Source of the DNA: Argentina anserina
Lineage: Eukaryota; Streptophyta; Magnoliopsida; Rosales; Rosaceae
Length of the DNA stretch: 64,000 nt
Direction: 5' to 3'
Assembly (NCBI RefSeq): GCF_933775445.1
Contig: NC_065875.1
Coordinates: forward strand, 12,413,001-12,477,000
Each line of letters begins with the position of its first letter. The stretch's first letter is position 1. The notes under the pieces were generated by a model that saw only the letters and a list, made by a program, of their open reading frames with translations, ran no database searches and was not told the DNA's origin. The translations under genes and the position numbers were made by a program. This document shows, one piece after another, positions 21,285 through 32,693 of this stretch.

Positions 21285-22714
21285 TTCATTATTGATCTCC
21301 AAAGGCAGCCCTTCGCCACCATCCCTCATTGTGTACTTGACCAACCTCAAGATCCCAATGAAATGAAGAATAATGAAACGCATCTTTGGTCTCTAATCTT
21401 GACCTGGGATCTCCATACACCAACTTTGGTATTAGACTTATCACTTACTCTCTCATGGCAAATTCCCTGTCCTTTGAAATTCCAAGCAAGATTTTCTCAA
21501 TGCTAACGTCTTTCATATCTTCTAGTGTCCTTACCGGAATGAATACAGAATACCTGGTGTAATTCCTTTGCAAGTACCATGAATATTGGTTGTAAGCGCT
21601 AGCTGGATGGAAAAAAACAGGAATGCAACCAGCCAGAATAGAGTCAGAAGCAGATTTTCGTGTATGTATCCCCTGTAGGCTGCAAGCAATAAACTGCTTG
21701 CTGAAACAGCCTCATAACAGTTACCGTATCTTCACAATTGATCCCACTTGCTTTGCAATTTAGAACAATGCAAGAGTTTGAGGCTTGACATTGATCAAAG
21801 ATTTTGCACCGGATAGAGTTAGGGTCAGGTCTTGGTCCACCAACAAAAGTGAACAAGGCTGGCCTTTCTTGCCTCCGCACTTTGTTCTGCCACTGAAACA
21901 ACTCACTGTCCTTTGCAGGATGAAAGCCAGTAGGATATGTTATAGCAATATCATTAGTGCGTGAGCTTCCTTCAATCGCAAGCACAGTCGTAAGTTTACT
22001 ACCCCAGTCAGAACTGTTGTCTGTTTTCCTCCTATAGTCGTAACTAACCCTCCCTGAAACAAAGAAATGGTCTCTCCCCCACATTTTCTTTCATTCGGAT
22101 CTACTCGATACCCACTTGGCAAAGTCTTTACCAAAAGAGTCTCTAGCTGTGAGGTTAGGATCCCAGTCATCCCACAGATGTTTACTGTCTTCTAGGCCGG
22201 GATAGATTGGGATATAAATAGCTGAAGCCTGAGCAGGGTTGTTTGTCAAGCACTTATAGAGTTATAGTGCTTCATCTTGCTGTGAAATATGAGTTCTAAT
22301 GAGAATGGGTTAGTGGAGTACCATCTCTTGTTTGTTAAAATCCCTCTGGAGTTGTTAATTACAGGACCAAAGCCGAAATTCTCTATGTAAGGACACATAT
22401 TACGTATGTTAAGAGACTCAGTGAGAGACTCACAATTGTTGGTCAGATCATAGTTGAATTTGGTAGGAAGATCATCATGGATATAAATGTAACGACCATA
22501 GATCTGTGGTAGATTTTTTAATAACAGAAATCGCCTGGTTCTTTATGATATTAATTGGGTGAGTTTGTTTCTTTTCAAAGAGATTGACACCATAGTCTAT
22601 CTTCAAAAAAGTGCTTGTATAATCAAATGTAAGCAGCACAAAGAACAAACTAGAAGAGATGAACATACCAAACCAGACTCCTGGAGAACACTTTCCAGCA
22701 AGTGATTTTCCCAT
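21285..22714 (-). pseudogene. GT47 glycosyltransferase pseudogene (nearly full length)
   Basis: Start codon at 22712-22714 (MGKSLAGKC...), followed by a signal-anchor-like segment (VWFGMFISSSLFFVLLTF). Then, across frameshifts, come GRYIYIHDDLP near 22490, WGRDHFFVSGRVSYDYRR near 22070, FVGGPRPDPNSIR near 21830 and [15 protein letters not shown] near 21610, and a changed C-terminus (GILRLVKYTM) to about 21290. Breaks seen: a frameshift after KKSTTD near 22500, another near 22260, a stop before KKMWGRDHF near 22090, a frameshift after DTYT near 21660 and a stop near 21450. It is clearly the same subfamily as the two intact genes. Confidence 0.88.
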
Positions 22715-23337
22715 TCGATCTTTTTGTGGAGATCTGAATCTATAGTAGAGTAGCTCCGAATGATTCATTGAAGAATGAAAGCAGATTAAAATGATAGAAC
22801 TTATGAGATATCATTTGTGAGAGAATATATATCTTTATGGTAATCAAAATTCAGAAAGACATTCCTTGTTTATGTACATTAGTGAAAACAAAATAATTAG
22901 AGGGTTACTGATTCACTGCATGGAGAGGTGTCAGGTTGATCTTTCCCTAAATGGCTTTGGAATCTTGAACTCCTAGTTTTTCTGTTTGAATGATTTTGTG
23001 GTCTAAAGGAAATAAGTAATGGCCTTGCTACATACTGAAGAGCAGGAAGATACTATGTAGAGAATACTATTGATTCTTATTATCACCATGTAGAATCTTT
23101 GTATATCATTATGAGGCTGTAATGTTAGCTAATAGCTACTGCAGTTACATTTTGAAATATACATTGCTTTTATTGAATGGACAAAGTACTGATGGGGCAT
23201 CTGGTTTTTTAATTGAATGCAAATCTTTATTGGAATTAAATTTGATTACAGAAAGTACCAATTGGGAATGAAAAATGAAGTTTAAAGACAAAAGTTTCTC
23301 AAAACTAGCGGAACTCAGATTTGATATGAATTCTTTT
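22715..23337. other. 5' flank of the GT47 pseudogene, no gene seen
   Basis: AT-rich non-coding sequence, probably the old promoter of the pseudogene. Confidence 0.35.
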
Positions 23338-23674
23338 CAGGGGCGGCCCGTAGGGTGTTCGAAATGTGCGGTGTCACACGCCTCAACTTTATGGGGGCCC
23401 TTCGATGGGTTTTATATTATATATGATACAATTTTATCATTAAAAGTTTATATTTTGTTAACATCTTGAGATTAAGGGTTCGACTTTTACGGTTCACATT
23501 TTCAAATGTGATGACTCGTATCCCTTTTTGTGTACTACTTTTATTAATATTTGGTGGATCTATGTTATTTTATGGTCACAATTTATTTTTTCTCTGTCTC
23601 TTTTATTATCTTATCATTAAAACACCCAATAAAAAAAAATTCGCACCAGGTCTATATATATTGGACCGGCCCTG
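23338..23674. mobile_element. hAT-type MITE
   Basis: 337 bases with inverted ends CAGGGGCGGCCC and, on the other strand, CAGGGCCGGTCC. It is flanked by ATTCTTTT (23330-23337) and ATTCTTCT (23675-23682), an 8-bp duplication with one mismatch. That length and a CAGGG end are typical of hAT elements. No transposase is encoded. Confidence 0.75.
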
Positions 23675-24009
23675 ATTCTTCTCACTATTTTTCGAAGTCA
23701 AAATAAAGAAAAGCTTCATTCAAAGGATCTTTAACTGTTGAATCACTTGAATGAGCTAAATGACAATCATTAGTGGGATTACAACCACTAGTTATATAAC
23801 AACACTAACCTTAGAACAAACAAGAGAAAGATCAAAGACATCAAAACATGGCATTCGGTACAGCTCGATCTTATTTCAATTAAGAAGACATTTATATATA
23901 CGGCCAACCAAAGAATTATTATACATTGAATTAGCCTTTACAGTTACAAAACACATACAACAATGACTTCATAATGCACTTACTAGAGGAATTGCAGTAG
24001 GTTCTTGGT
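23675..24009. other. Intergenic, no gene seen
   Basis: Non-coding spacer between the hAT-type MITE and the kinase pseudogene. A short open frame at 23760-23966 has no recognisable features. Confidence 0.35.
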
Positions 24010-25165
24010 ACGTTCGACATCTTGGAACCAATAATCCACGAGATGAAACTATCCGTATTGGAAAACTGTTGCACACAAAAGGGTGCTTCAAAAGCATATC
24101 AGCCATGTACCTCTCCAAATGGTCCAGAATGAAGCAGTGGCGGATCCAGAAATCATACTCTGGGGGGACTTGAATTTTTTTTCATGACTGATACTCTGAT
24201 AGTGATACAAAAATGTAGCATTTGTTACAAATTTTACTATAATATACTAAATATATACTTTATCGGTTTGAAAATAAAAATACATCCAACATTTCTATTA
24301 AATCATTGATTATGAACATAAATTTTTTAGAATTGAGCATAGAACTTAATCAAAATTAACACCAAAATAAGAAATTTATTCTTGTAAGGACTAAAAACAC
24401 CAATGGAGTAAAATAAAAAATACATCTACATGTAATAGAGATAGATATGAAGTAAATAGAAATTAGATCATAGATGTGTATTTGAGGAGAATTGAATTTG
24501 GATGAGTTGGTGCTCAATAAAACAACAAACCAAAGCTGTAAAACTACAATATGTGGTGATATCATCCATCCTTAGCAATTTTTCTTGAAATTCTTGGGTG
24601 GACTTGAGTCCCCCCAACCTTGAACCTAGGTCCGCGCCTGGAATGAAGCACTTCCCCAAGAAATCCTTAGCCTCATTGCTTAGTGTTTTAGGGATGACCA
24701 AAACCCCATATTCATCTCTTATCTGAGCCACATCCCAGAACTCCACCGTACAGCCTAATGCCCAAATATCCGTCGGCGGCTCCTGAGTGCCGTGAAGTGA
24801 TACTTCTGGAGACATATACAATTCAATGCCACTTATATAATCAGAATGATTCATCACACTGTACTTGTCACCTTTCTTGGCCTAGCCCTAAATCGCCAAT
24901 TTTCGCCACATAAGACCAATTTTCGCAACATCCTTAGTCACATCGCTGCCGTAAGTGTCGATGACAAAAGGACATTTCTTGAGTTTCTTGAGAAGTCGAC
25001 TCTCTTTGACCAAATCGGTACAACCTGAAACCCTAGCATACTTCATGGCCATAAGCGACGTCATCTTGGAACCTGGTTTCACTGGACAAGCCAAGAAGAA
25101 TCTCCCGAACTGTCCTGCGCCGAGGAACCTTTGTCGAACCCAGCGTTTGGTCCGGTTGTAGTTGC
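24010..25165 (-). pseudogene. MAPKKK17/18-like protein kinase pseudogene
   Basis: Minus-strand pieces in kinase order. First come WVRQRFLGAGQFGRFFLA (glycine-loop region, near 25150) and MAMKYARV (the ATP-binding Lys, near 25045). Then come VAKIGDLGL (DFG-like, near 24890), SGIELYMSPEVS...DIWALGCTV (activation segment to alpha-F) and, beyond an insertion, YMADMLLKHPFV near 24090. The kinase order and the DIWALGC and kinase-tail wording fit the small plant MAPKKK class. The HRD catalytic loop and alpha-C to alpha-E are missing: the sequence jumps from YGSDVTKD to VAKIGDLG, next to a short duplicated phrase (GCGAAAATTGG twice). Frameshifts and the hAT insertion confirm it is dead. Confidence 0.82.
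24135..24640. mobile_element. hAT-type non-autonomous element inside the kinase pseudogene
   Basis: 506 bases with inverted ends CAGTGGCGGATCCAG and (reverse complement) CAGGCGCGGACCTAG. It is flanked by a perfect 8-bp duplication GAATGAAG (24127-24134 and 24641-24648). Just inside the ends are a second pair, TGGGGGGACTT and AGTCCCCCCA. Kinase similarity stops and resumes exactly at its borders. Confidence 0.92.
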
Positions 25166-25423
25166 CGGAATCAGGCTCCTCGCTCTATGCGAATTATTTT
25201 CCTCTTCTTCTCCAGTTTGTCCATCCTTCCTTCTTTGATCATGCGATCGCGATCGTGCTTTTCCTCCGATTGAAAATGTGGGTTTCTTTCTTGCTATTAT
25301 ACTGAGGTGTGACTCCTTCTCCTGTACGGTAACAATATAGAAACCTCATGTACAGTAACAATATAGAAACCTTACAAGGTTTTCCATGTTGGGATTGGTT
25401 TATGGGACTGAATCGTATTTTAC
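25166..25423. other. Kinase pseudogene 5' flank
   Basis: No gene. A 27-base phrase containing AACAATATAGAAACCT occurs twice in tandem at about 25325-25375. Confidence 0.4.
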
Positions 25424-26192
25424 GCTTCTATTCGTACCTTTAAAAACAGTATTTAGACCTCATTACTGAGTAGACCTCTATTTTGCTTTTATAGATACTT
25501 AAAATACTATTTAAACCTCCGAAATTTTCCCAAAATGACTATAATCTAATTTGATATATCAAATCATACTACTATCTATTATTTCTTTTCTACTCTATTT
25601 CAAATTCATTTATTATACACAACTCGAAAAATGCATAATAATCACACAAACTATCTAATTTGATCACTCTTCCACTTGTTTTCTAAATTCATAATAAATT
25701 GGTAAACTATATTTTTCATTCATTGATAGTAACATCAACGTATATGCAATATTTTAACCTCTAATTAACAAGTTTTGTTCATCAACGTATATGAAATATT
25801 CTAACCTCTAATAAACAAGTTTTTTTTTGGCTCAAATCGAAATTTATGAGAAATTGTAGATAGTTATATAGTTTATACATTAAATCGTCCACATTCAATT
25901 TGATATTTATCAACTACATTAATTTTTTTTACTAATGATGTTGATCAAAAATGAAGGTAATCAATTAAATCATTTAATGCAATTTGATATCTCATTTTGG
26001 ATTGTCTAGCAATAAATATAAATGATAATTATCTATATTTGTATTTTATAATAGATAAGTAAAAAATTATTTCCCTTCTTGTATTTTTATTATTATATGT
26101 TTTTTGGTAATTTCATATGCATTGACTAAGTCAAAACTATCTAGGAAAAAGTTGGAGGTCCAAGTGTTATTTTAAGAGGTATGAATAGAAGC
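25424..26192. mobile_element. Probable MITE with about 38-bp inverted ends
   Basis: The left end reads GCTTCTATTCGTACCTTTAA and the reverse complement of the right end reads GCTTCTATTCATACCTCTTA. The similarity continues for about 38 bases, through TTAGACCTC and TTGGACCTC. The interior is AT-rich and non-coding. I could not find a clear target duplication, so the superfamily is not assigned. Confidence 0.55.
25733..25824 (+). repeat. 47-bp tandem duplication
   Basis: Two copies of a unit starting CATCAACGTATATG and ending ACAAGTTTT, with a few differences, inside the MITE at 25424-26192. Confidence 0.75.
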
Positions 26193-26716
26193 TCCTAAAA
26201 AATATTATATATAAAGGTAAAGAAAAAGTGTGTTGACTAATGGTGACTAATTTTTAGTTACCTTGTTTCCTCTTCATTTCCACTAAACCTTGTTTCTCAG
26301 CCATTTGATCCGCAGATTAATCTGTAAGCTTTAAAACTTAAAAGAGTTCGAGTTGTGGCGTGTGATTCCTAAGCATTTTCCCGTAAACCTAAGATCCTTA
26401 CTTCTCAAATATATACTTGCTGTCATAAACATGTGAACTTAAACTTCTGCCCTGAATTTCAAGTTCAATTCAACAGATCATGTAAGGAACTTTCTAACAT
26501 CCTTAAACTTTCGAGGCTGAAAAATACGATTGGTAATCTTAGATTCATTGATAATTATTTACTTACTCTGATATACGGTTATTCTTGTTTAATTTGCATA
26601 GTAACAGACGAAGTGGAAGCTTACATGACAAGTTGCAATATTGATGATTGTAAGAAGAGCTAGATCAGGTCAACCTAAACAAGATAGAGGGGCGGGGAGC
26701 TGTGCCGCCAGTTACC
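26193..26716. other. Intergenic, no gene seen
   Basis: AT-rich. Short open frames at 26433-26663 and 26641-26862 show no family features; the latter runs into the copia B LTR. Confidence 0.35.
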
Positions 26717-27342
26717 TGTTGGAGAATTTCTGGGTAAAAATGAATTGTGAAGATGGAACAAACCAAACAAACGTGTCTTTTGGAACGAAAGGACACGACT
26801 TCTGGGTTTCAACTAAAGTGAATGGTCATACCCTTTCAAAGCATCACCAATCCTCTATATAAGGATGACAAACCCAAGCAGATGGTTAATTAAATTTTCT
26901 CCTCTCTCTTCTTTCCTCAATATTTCTGAGAAACACAAAGTAGAATTTGCCAGGAATTCAATTGAAGTGCTTCGATTGAATTCGATAGTTGTATCCTGCA
27001 AGACAGACGTCCAAAGATCTACAAGCACAAGTGTAGGGGCGAATTTCTGTTTTAGGAGATTGCAACAAGCAAGCCTCTATCAAAATCAACAAGTCAGTTT
27101 CTTTGTTTTCAATCTTTCTGATTTCAGTTTAATTGAAATTGATATTACTGTATTCATAGAATTGAAATTGTGTTCTTCAAACTCATTTTATAGTTGTAAT
27201 ATTACTGTATTTATAAAATTGGATTTGGGTTCTTCAAACTCAATTTATTGCTGTAATTAGAAGTATAAATCAAAGGCTATTTTATACAACATCTGGTGTT
27301 GATTAAGTTGATTCCATTACTTACTAAACCTGTGTTCTAACA
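26717..27342 (+). repeat. Copia B 5' LTR
   Basis: 626 bases, TG...CA ends, a direct repeat of 31949-32574 with 8 differences. Confidence 0.97.
26856..26862 (+). promoter_or_regulatory. TATA box of copia B LTR
   Basis: TATATAA 140 bases into the LTR, the expected place for the U3 promoter. The same motif occurs at the equivalent place in the 3' LTR (about 32088). Confidence 0.6.
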
Positions 27343-27370
27343 ATCTAAAACAGAAATTCTATATGTTGAA

Positions 27371-30300
27371 ATGGATCAACCTGCTGCTGTTGGTGTTAAG
27401 AACCACATTGTGAAGCCTTTTGTGTTCAAAGGTTTGGATTTCAAAAGATGGCAGCAAAAGATGTTGTTTTATCTAACAACATTGAACTTGGCACAAGTGA
27501 TTATATCTGAGGCTCCTGAATTGCCAGCAGAGGGTGATATCCCTGATGCAACTATGAAAGTTGTTGAAGCTTGGGAACACAACGAATTTATGTGTAAGAA
27601 TTACATCCTGAATGCATTAGATGATTCTTTGTATGATGTTTATTCTACATTCAAAACTGCAAAAGAGCTGTGAGATTCTTTGGATAAGAAATACAAGTCT
27701 GAAGTTGCAAGTGCCAAGAAATTTGTTGTTGGAAAATTTCTGAATTGTAAGATGAGTGATGCCAAGTCTGTGGTGAAGCAAGTGGAAGAACTCCATATTA
27801 CTGCTCATGAATTAGTTGCTGAAGGTATGGGACTCAATGAGACTTTTCTTGTTGCTTCCATTATTGAAAAGTTGCCTCCCTCTTGGAAGGATTTTAAGAT
27901 TTATCTCAAGCACCTATCTGAAGAGATGAACCTTGAGCAATTGATTCTTAAGCTTCGTGTGGAGGAAGAGAATCGAAAGAATGAAAAATCTGATTGGTCC
28001 TCAATGGAAGCAAAAGCCAATGTGATTGAAGGCAGTACTTCTAGGTCCAAGTTTTCTCACAATCAGAAGAAGGGAAAAGATAATGCCAAGAGAGCACTTA
28101 CTGCCCCAAAAGCTGTTATGTTCAAAAAGAAAATTCAAGGTGCATGTTGGGTGTGCGGGAAGCCTGGTCATAAAGCTATGGATTGTCGCCACAAGAAGGA
28201 CAAGCCTGCTGAAAATAAAAATCAGGCAAACATGGCAGAAGACCAATTTATTGCTGTTGTATCTGAAGTAAATTTGATGACTAATAGCAATGATTGGTGG
28301 ATTGACACAGGTGCATCAAGGCATGTGTGTGCTGAAAGGAGCATGTTTACAACATATGTGCAAGGATCTGGTGGAGAAAACCTTTATATGGGAAACTCTA
28401 GCACTGCTGCAGTTGAAGGAAAAGGAAAAGTGATATTGAAACTCACTTCTGGAAAAGAACTTGCACTCACCAATGTGTTCCATGTTCCTGAGATTAGAAA
28501 AAAATCTGATTTATGGTTCTCTTCTTATCAACAAAGGCTTTAAGTTAGTGTTTGAATCTGATAAATTTGTACTCACCAAGGGTGGGATGTATGTAGGAAA
28601 ATGTTATCTTTCTGAGGGGTTGTTCAAACTCAATGTAATTCCTACTGCTGATATTAATAATAATAATGCAGACAATAGCACTGCTTCTATTTACTTCCTT
28701 GATTCAGTTGATTTATGGCATGAAAGATTAGGTCATGTGAATTATCGTTCTCTAAATAGGATGATAAACTTGGGTTTGTTACCAAAATGCAAGCCTAAGT
28801 TAGGATGCATATCAAACAGCAGAAATAATGCTGATAAGCATAAATGTGAAGTCTGTATTGAATCAAAATATGCAAGGAACTCTTACAAATCTGTTGAAAA
28901 ATCCAATGAAGTGCTTGGACTGATTCATAGTGATCTTTGTGACTTCCAATCAACTCCAAGTAGATCTGGAAAGAATTATTATATTACTTTCATCGATGAT
29001 TGTAGCAAATTTTGCTATGTCTATTTAATAACAAGTAAAGATGAAGCTTTAAGTATGTTTAAGATATATAAAGCTGAAGTTGAAAATCAATTAGACAAGA
29101 AGATAAAAATACTGAGATCATATCGTGGTGGAGAATACATATCAAATGAATTTTCTGAATTTTGTTCTACACATGGAATTATTCATCAAACAACAGCACC
29201 CTACACTCCAATGCAAAATGGAGTTGTTGAGCGTAAGAACAGAACTCTCAAAGAAATGATGAATTCCATGTTGAATAATTCAGGTGCTCCACAAAGTTTA
29301 TGGGGTGAAGCTCTATTATATGCAAACTCAATATTGAATAAAATTCCTCTTAAAAGGAATGATCAGTCCCCATATGAAATCTGGAAAGGAAGGTCACCTT
29401 CATATAAAACCATGAAAGTGTGGGGTTGTCTTGCAAAAGTGAGAGTTCCTCCTCTAAAAATGCAAACGGTTGGACCTAAAACAATATACTGTGTATATAT
29501 TGGACCTGCAATTAATAGTGCAGCAAATAGATTTTTAGTTCACAAATCTGGAAATGAAGAAGTGCATGTGAACACGATTCTTGAGTCCAATGAAGCTGAA
29601 TTCTTTGAGGATATATTTCCATACAAAGATAGATTAAGTACTCCAAAGAAAAGAGTACATGAAGTTTCAAATACACAGAAAAATAATAACAATGCTTCTA
29701 CGTCAAAGGTTCAAAACTAAGAATTAGAACCAAGAAGAAGTAAAATAGCAAGGGTTGCAAAAGACTTTGGTCCGGATTTTGTGGCTCTTACTGAACAAGA
29801 ACCTCAAACATATAAGGCTGCAATGGCATTTGCAGAAGCACCTTATTGGAAGGAAGCAATCCAAAGTGAAGTGGAATACATTATGAATAACCATACATGG
29901 GAGTTGGTTGATTTACCACTTGGATGTAAACCAATTGGTTATAAATGGATATTCAAAAAGAAATTAAAACCAGATGGTTCCATAGATAAATATAAAGCAA
30001 GACTAGTCGCAAAAGGTTTTCGACAAAAAGAAGATCTTGATTTCTTTGACACCTATTCTCCGGTCACTCGAATTACTTCCATTCGAATGTTAATAGCAGT
30101 TGCTGCTATATATGATCTTGAAATACACCAGATGGATGTCAAAATGGCATTCTTAAATGGAGAATTAGAGGAAGAAATCTATATGGAACAACCCGAAGGC
30201 TTCATTGTTAAAAGGCAAGAGAAGAAAGTCTGTAAACTTGTTAAATCGTTATATGGACTTAAACAAGCCCCAAAACAATGGCATGAGAAGTTTGATTATA

Positions 30301-31340
30301 CAATGATGTCTGCTGGATTCAAAATAAACGAGTGTGATAAATGTGTTTATATCAAGCAAACTAAAAATGCTTGCATCATTGTATGTTTATACGTGGATGA
30401 CATGTTGATAATGGGAACTAACAAGGACATTATCAACTCCACAAAGAAGATGCTCAGTTCCAAATTTGAAATGAAAGATATGAGATTAGCAGATTTAATC
30501 CTTGGAGTGAGAATTAAAAGAGATAGTAATGGCTATACACTCACTCAATCTCACTATGTGGAGAAAGTACTAAAGAAATTTGGACACTATGATGATAAGA
30601 CGATGATGACTCCATTTGATCCAACATGTAAGCTTGCAAAGAATAATGGTGAAAGTGTGTCTCAATTAGAATACACACAAATAATAGGAAGCTTGATGTA
30701 CATTAAGAATTGTACAAGACCGGATTTGGCTTATTCTATAACTCGATTAAGTCGATATTCAAGCAATCCTAATAAAGACCATTAGCATGCTTTGATAAGA
30801 GTACTAAGGTACTTAAAGTATACAATGAACTATGGTCTACATTATACAAAATATCCTCCTGTTTTGGAAGGATATAGTGATGCAAATTGGATTTCGGGTA
30901 GCACAGAAAGTAAGTCCACAAGTGGTTATGTGTTTACACTTGGTGGAGGAGCCGTGTCATGGAAGTCATCCAAACAAACTTGTATAGCACGATCTACAAT
31001 GGAATCAGAATTCTTTGCCATGGATACAGCTGCCGAAGAAGCCGAATGGCTTAGAAATTTTGTTGAAGATATTCCATTGTGGCCTAAGCCTCTAACACCC
31101 CTTTGTATTCATTGTGATAATATGGCTGCCTTACATAGAGCCAAAAACAAAATATACAATGGGAAATCTAGGCATATAAGGCGAAGACATGCTACAATAC
31201 GACAATTGCTCTCCAATGGAGTAATAGCATTGGAGTACATCAAATCAAAGGAAAATTTAGCCGATCCTTTGACCAAAGGCCTACCTAAAGAGCAAGTCGT
31301 ATTTACATCGAGGGGAATGGGTCTCAAGCCAATACAATGA
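27371..31340 (+). pseudogene. Copia B gag-pol, disabled
   Basis: Gag starts at 27371 (MDQPAAVGVKNHIVKPF) with the zinc knuckle [14 protein letters not shown] near 28147 and protease motif [12 protein letters not shown] near 28298. Pre-integrase (LWHERLGHVNY) and integrase follow, then reverse transcriptase (YVDDMLIMG near 30393) and RNase H ([20 protein letters not shown]). Four breaks: TGA at 27671-27673 where the family has Trp, a frameshift near 28495 at an A7 run, TAA at 29718-29720 and TAG at 30783-30785 where the family has Trp. In addition the second integrase catalytic Asp is Tyr: codon TAT at 29121-29123 in RSYRGGEY, where RSDRGGEY-like sequence is expected. The first Asp (HSDLCDF) and the Glu (VVERKNRTL) remain. 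Confidence 0.95.
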
Positions 31341-31948
31341 ATCATTACTTGGCGGAAACCTAACCTAGCAACATTGGAGATCCCATGGTCTAGGTTCAAT
31401 AGGCAAACTGGTTAAGAAAGATTCAAAAGCATGACACACATGTGCCTATTCCTATGATGTAACAATGTGTGTAATCCGTTGACGATTAAGGGATGAATAT
31501 TAATTTATTCTTAATAATTCTAATAACTTTCTAAAGTGGGATAGAACAGACTATTCTTAATTAGCATTACCTATATGAGAGTGATGTGGGTCGCATCCAT
31601 GAGAATTGATATGGCTAAATTCTCTAGAGCTCTCATGAAGCCGGGATTTGTTCAAGACCAAAATGAACACAACCGTATAAATTCGAAATGTGAAGATGAT
31701 ATATGTGTGATACTTGTTGTCTCGTATTACTACCATATAGTGAACAGTTCAAGATGGAAAATTTCACTGTTTCACTAGGTAATACCGATAAGTTATCACT
31801 AGGATTGGTTCAAGTCCAAAAGACACCATTTCCGACGCATATTGATTCTATTTTCTCTGAAATGACGTTAAGTTACGACGACTAATATGTAGCTTATTTT
31901 CTATTCAAATGTGGGGTATTTTTGATTTGAATAGAAAATGTGGGGTAT

Positions 31949-32574
31949 TGTTGGAGAATTTCTGGATAAAAATGAATTGTGAAGATGGAACAAACCAAAC
32001 AAACGTGTCTTTTGGAACGAAAGGACACGACTTCTGGGTTTCAACTAAAGTGAATGGTCATACCCTTTCAAAGCATCACCAATCCTCTATATAAGGATGA
32101 CAAACCCAAGCAGATGGTTAATTAAATTTTCTCCTCTCTCTTCTTTCCTCAATATTTCTGAGAAACACAAAGTAGAATTTGCCAGGGATTCAATTGAAGT
32201 GCTTCGATTGAATTCGATAGTTGTATCCTGCAAGACAGACGTCCAAAGATCTACAAGCACAAGTGTAGGGACGAATTTCTGTTTTAGGAGATTGCAACAA
32301 GCAAGCCTCTATCAAAATCAACAAGTCAGTTTCTTTGTTTTCAATCTTTCTGATTTCAGTTTAATTGAAATTGATATTACTGTATTCATAGAATTGAAAT
32401 TGTGTTCTTCAAACTCATTTTATAGTTGTAATATTACTGTATTTATAGAATTAGATTTGGGTTCTTCAAACTCAATTTATTGCTGTAATTAGAAGTATAA
32501 ATCAAATGCTATTTTATACAACATCTGGTGTTGATTAAGTTGATTCCATTACTTACTGAACATGTGTTCTAACA
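31949..32574 (+). repeat. Copia B 3' LTR
   Basis: 626 bases, 98.7% identical by eye to the 5' LTR. Confidence 0.97.
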
Positions 32575-32693
32575 TTACCCTGCCATCAAATCCGGGTATA
32601 TATAGTCATTATCTAACCACCACCTTCTCCATAAGGACCACAACAACACCCTTCATCATTCGGTTTAATTAGTAGCATCGTTAGATGAACTAT

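Larger units (their letters stand above)
26717..32574 (+). mobile_element. Copia B: full-length Ty1/copia retrotransposon, 626-bp LTRs
   Basis: 5858 bases bounded by two 626-bp LTRs (TGTTGGAG...TTCTAACA) and a perfect TTACC target duplication (26712-26716 and 32575-32579). By eye the LTRs differ at 8 positions (1.3%), six of them transitions, so the insertion is recent. Domains run gag, zinc knuckle, protease, integrase, reverse transcriptase, RNase H, which is copia order. A purine-rich AAAATGTGGGG lies just before the 3' LTR, and a duplicate of that phrase lies about 30 bases earlier. No standard initiator tRNA-Met primer site follows the 5' LTR. The coding region is broken, so mobility would need enzymes from another copy. 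Confidence 0.96.
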
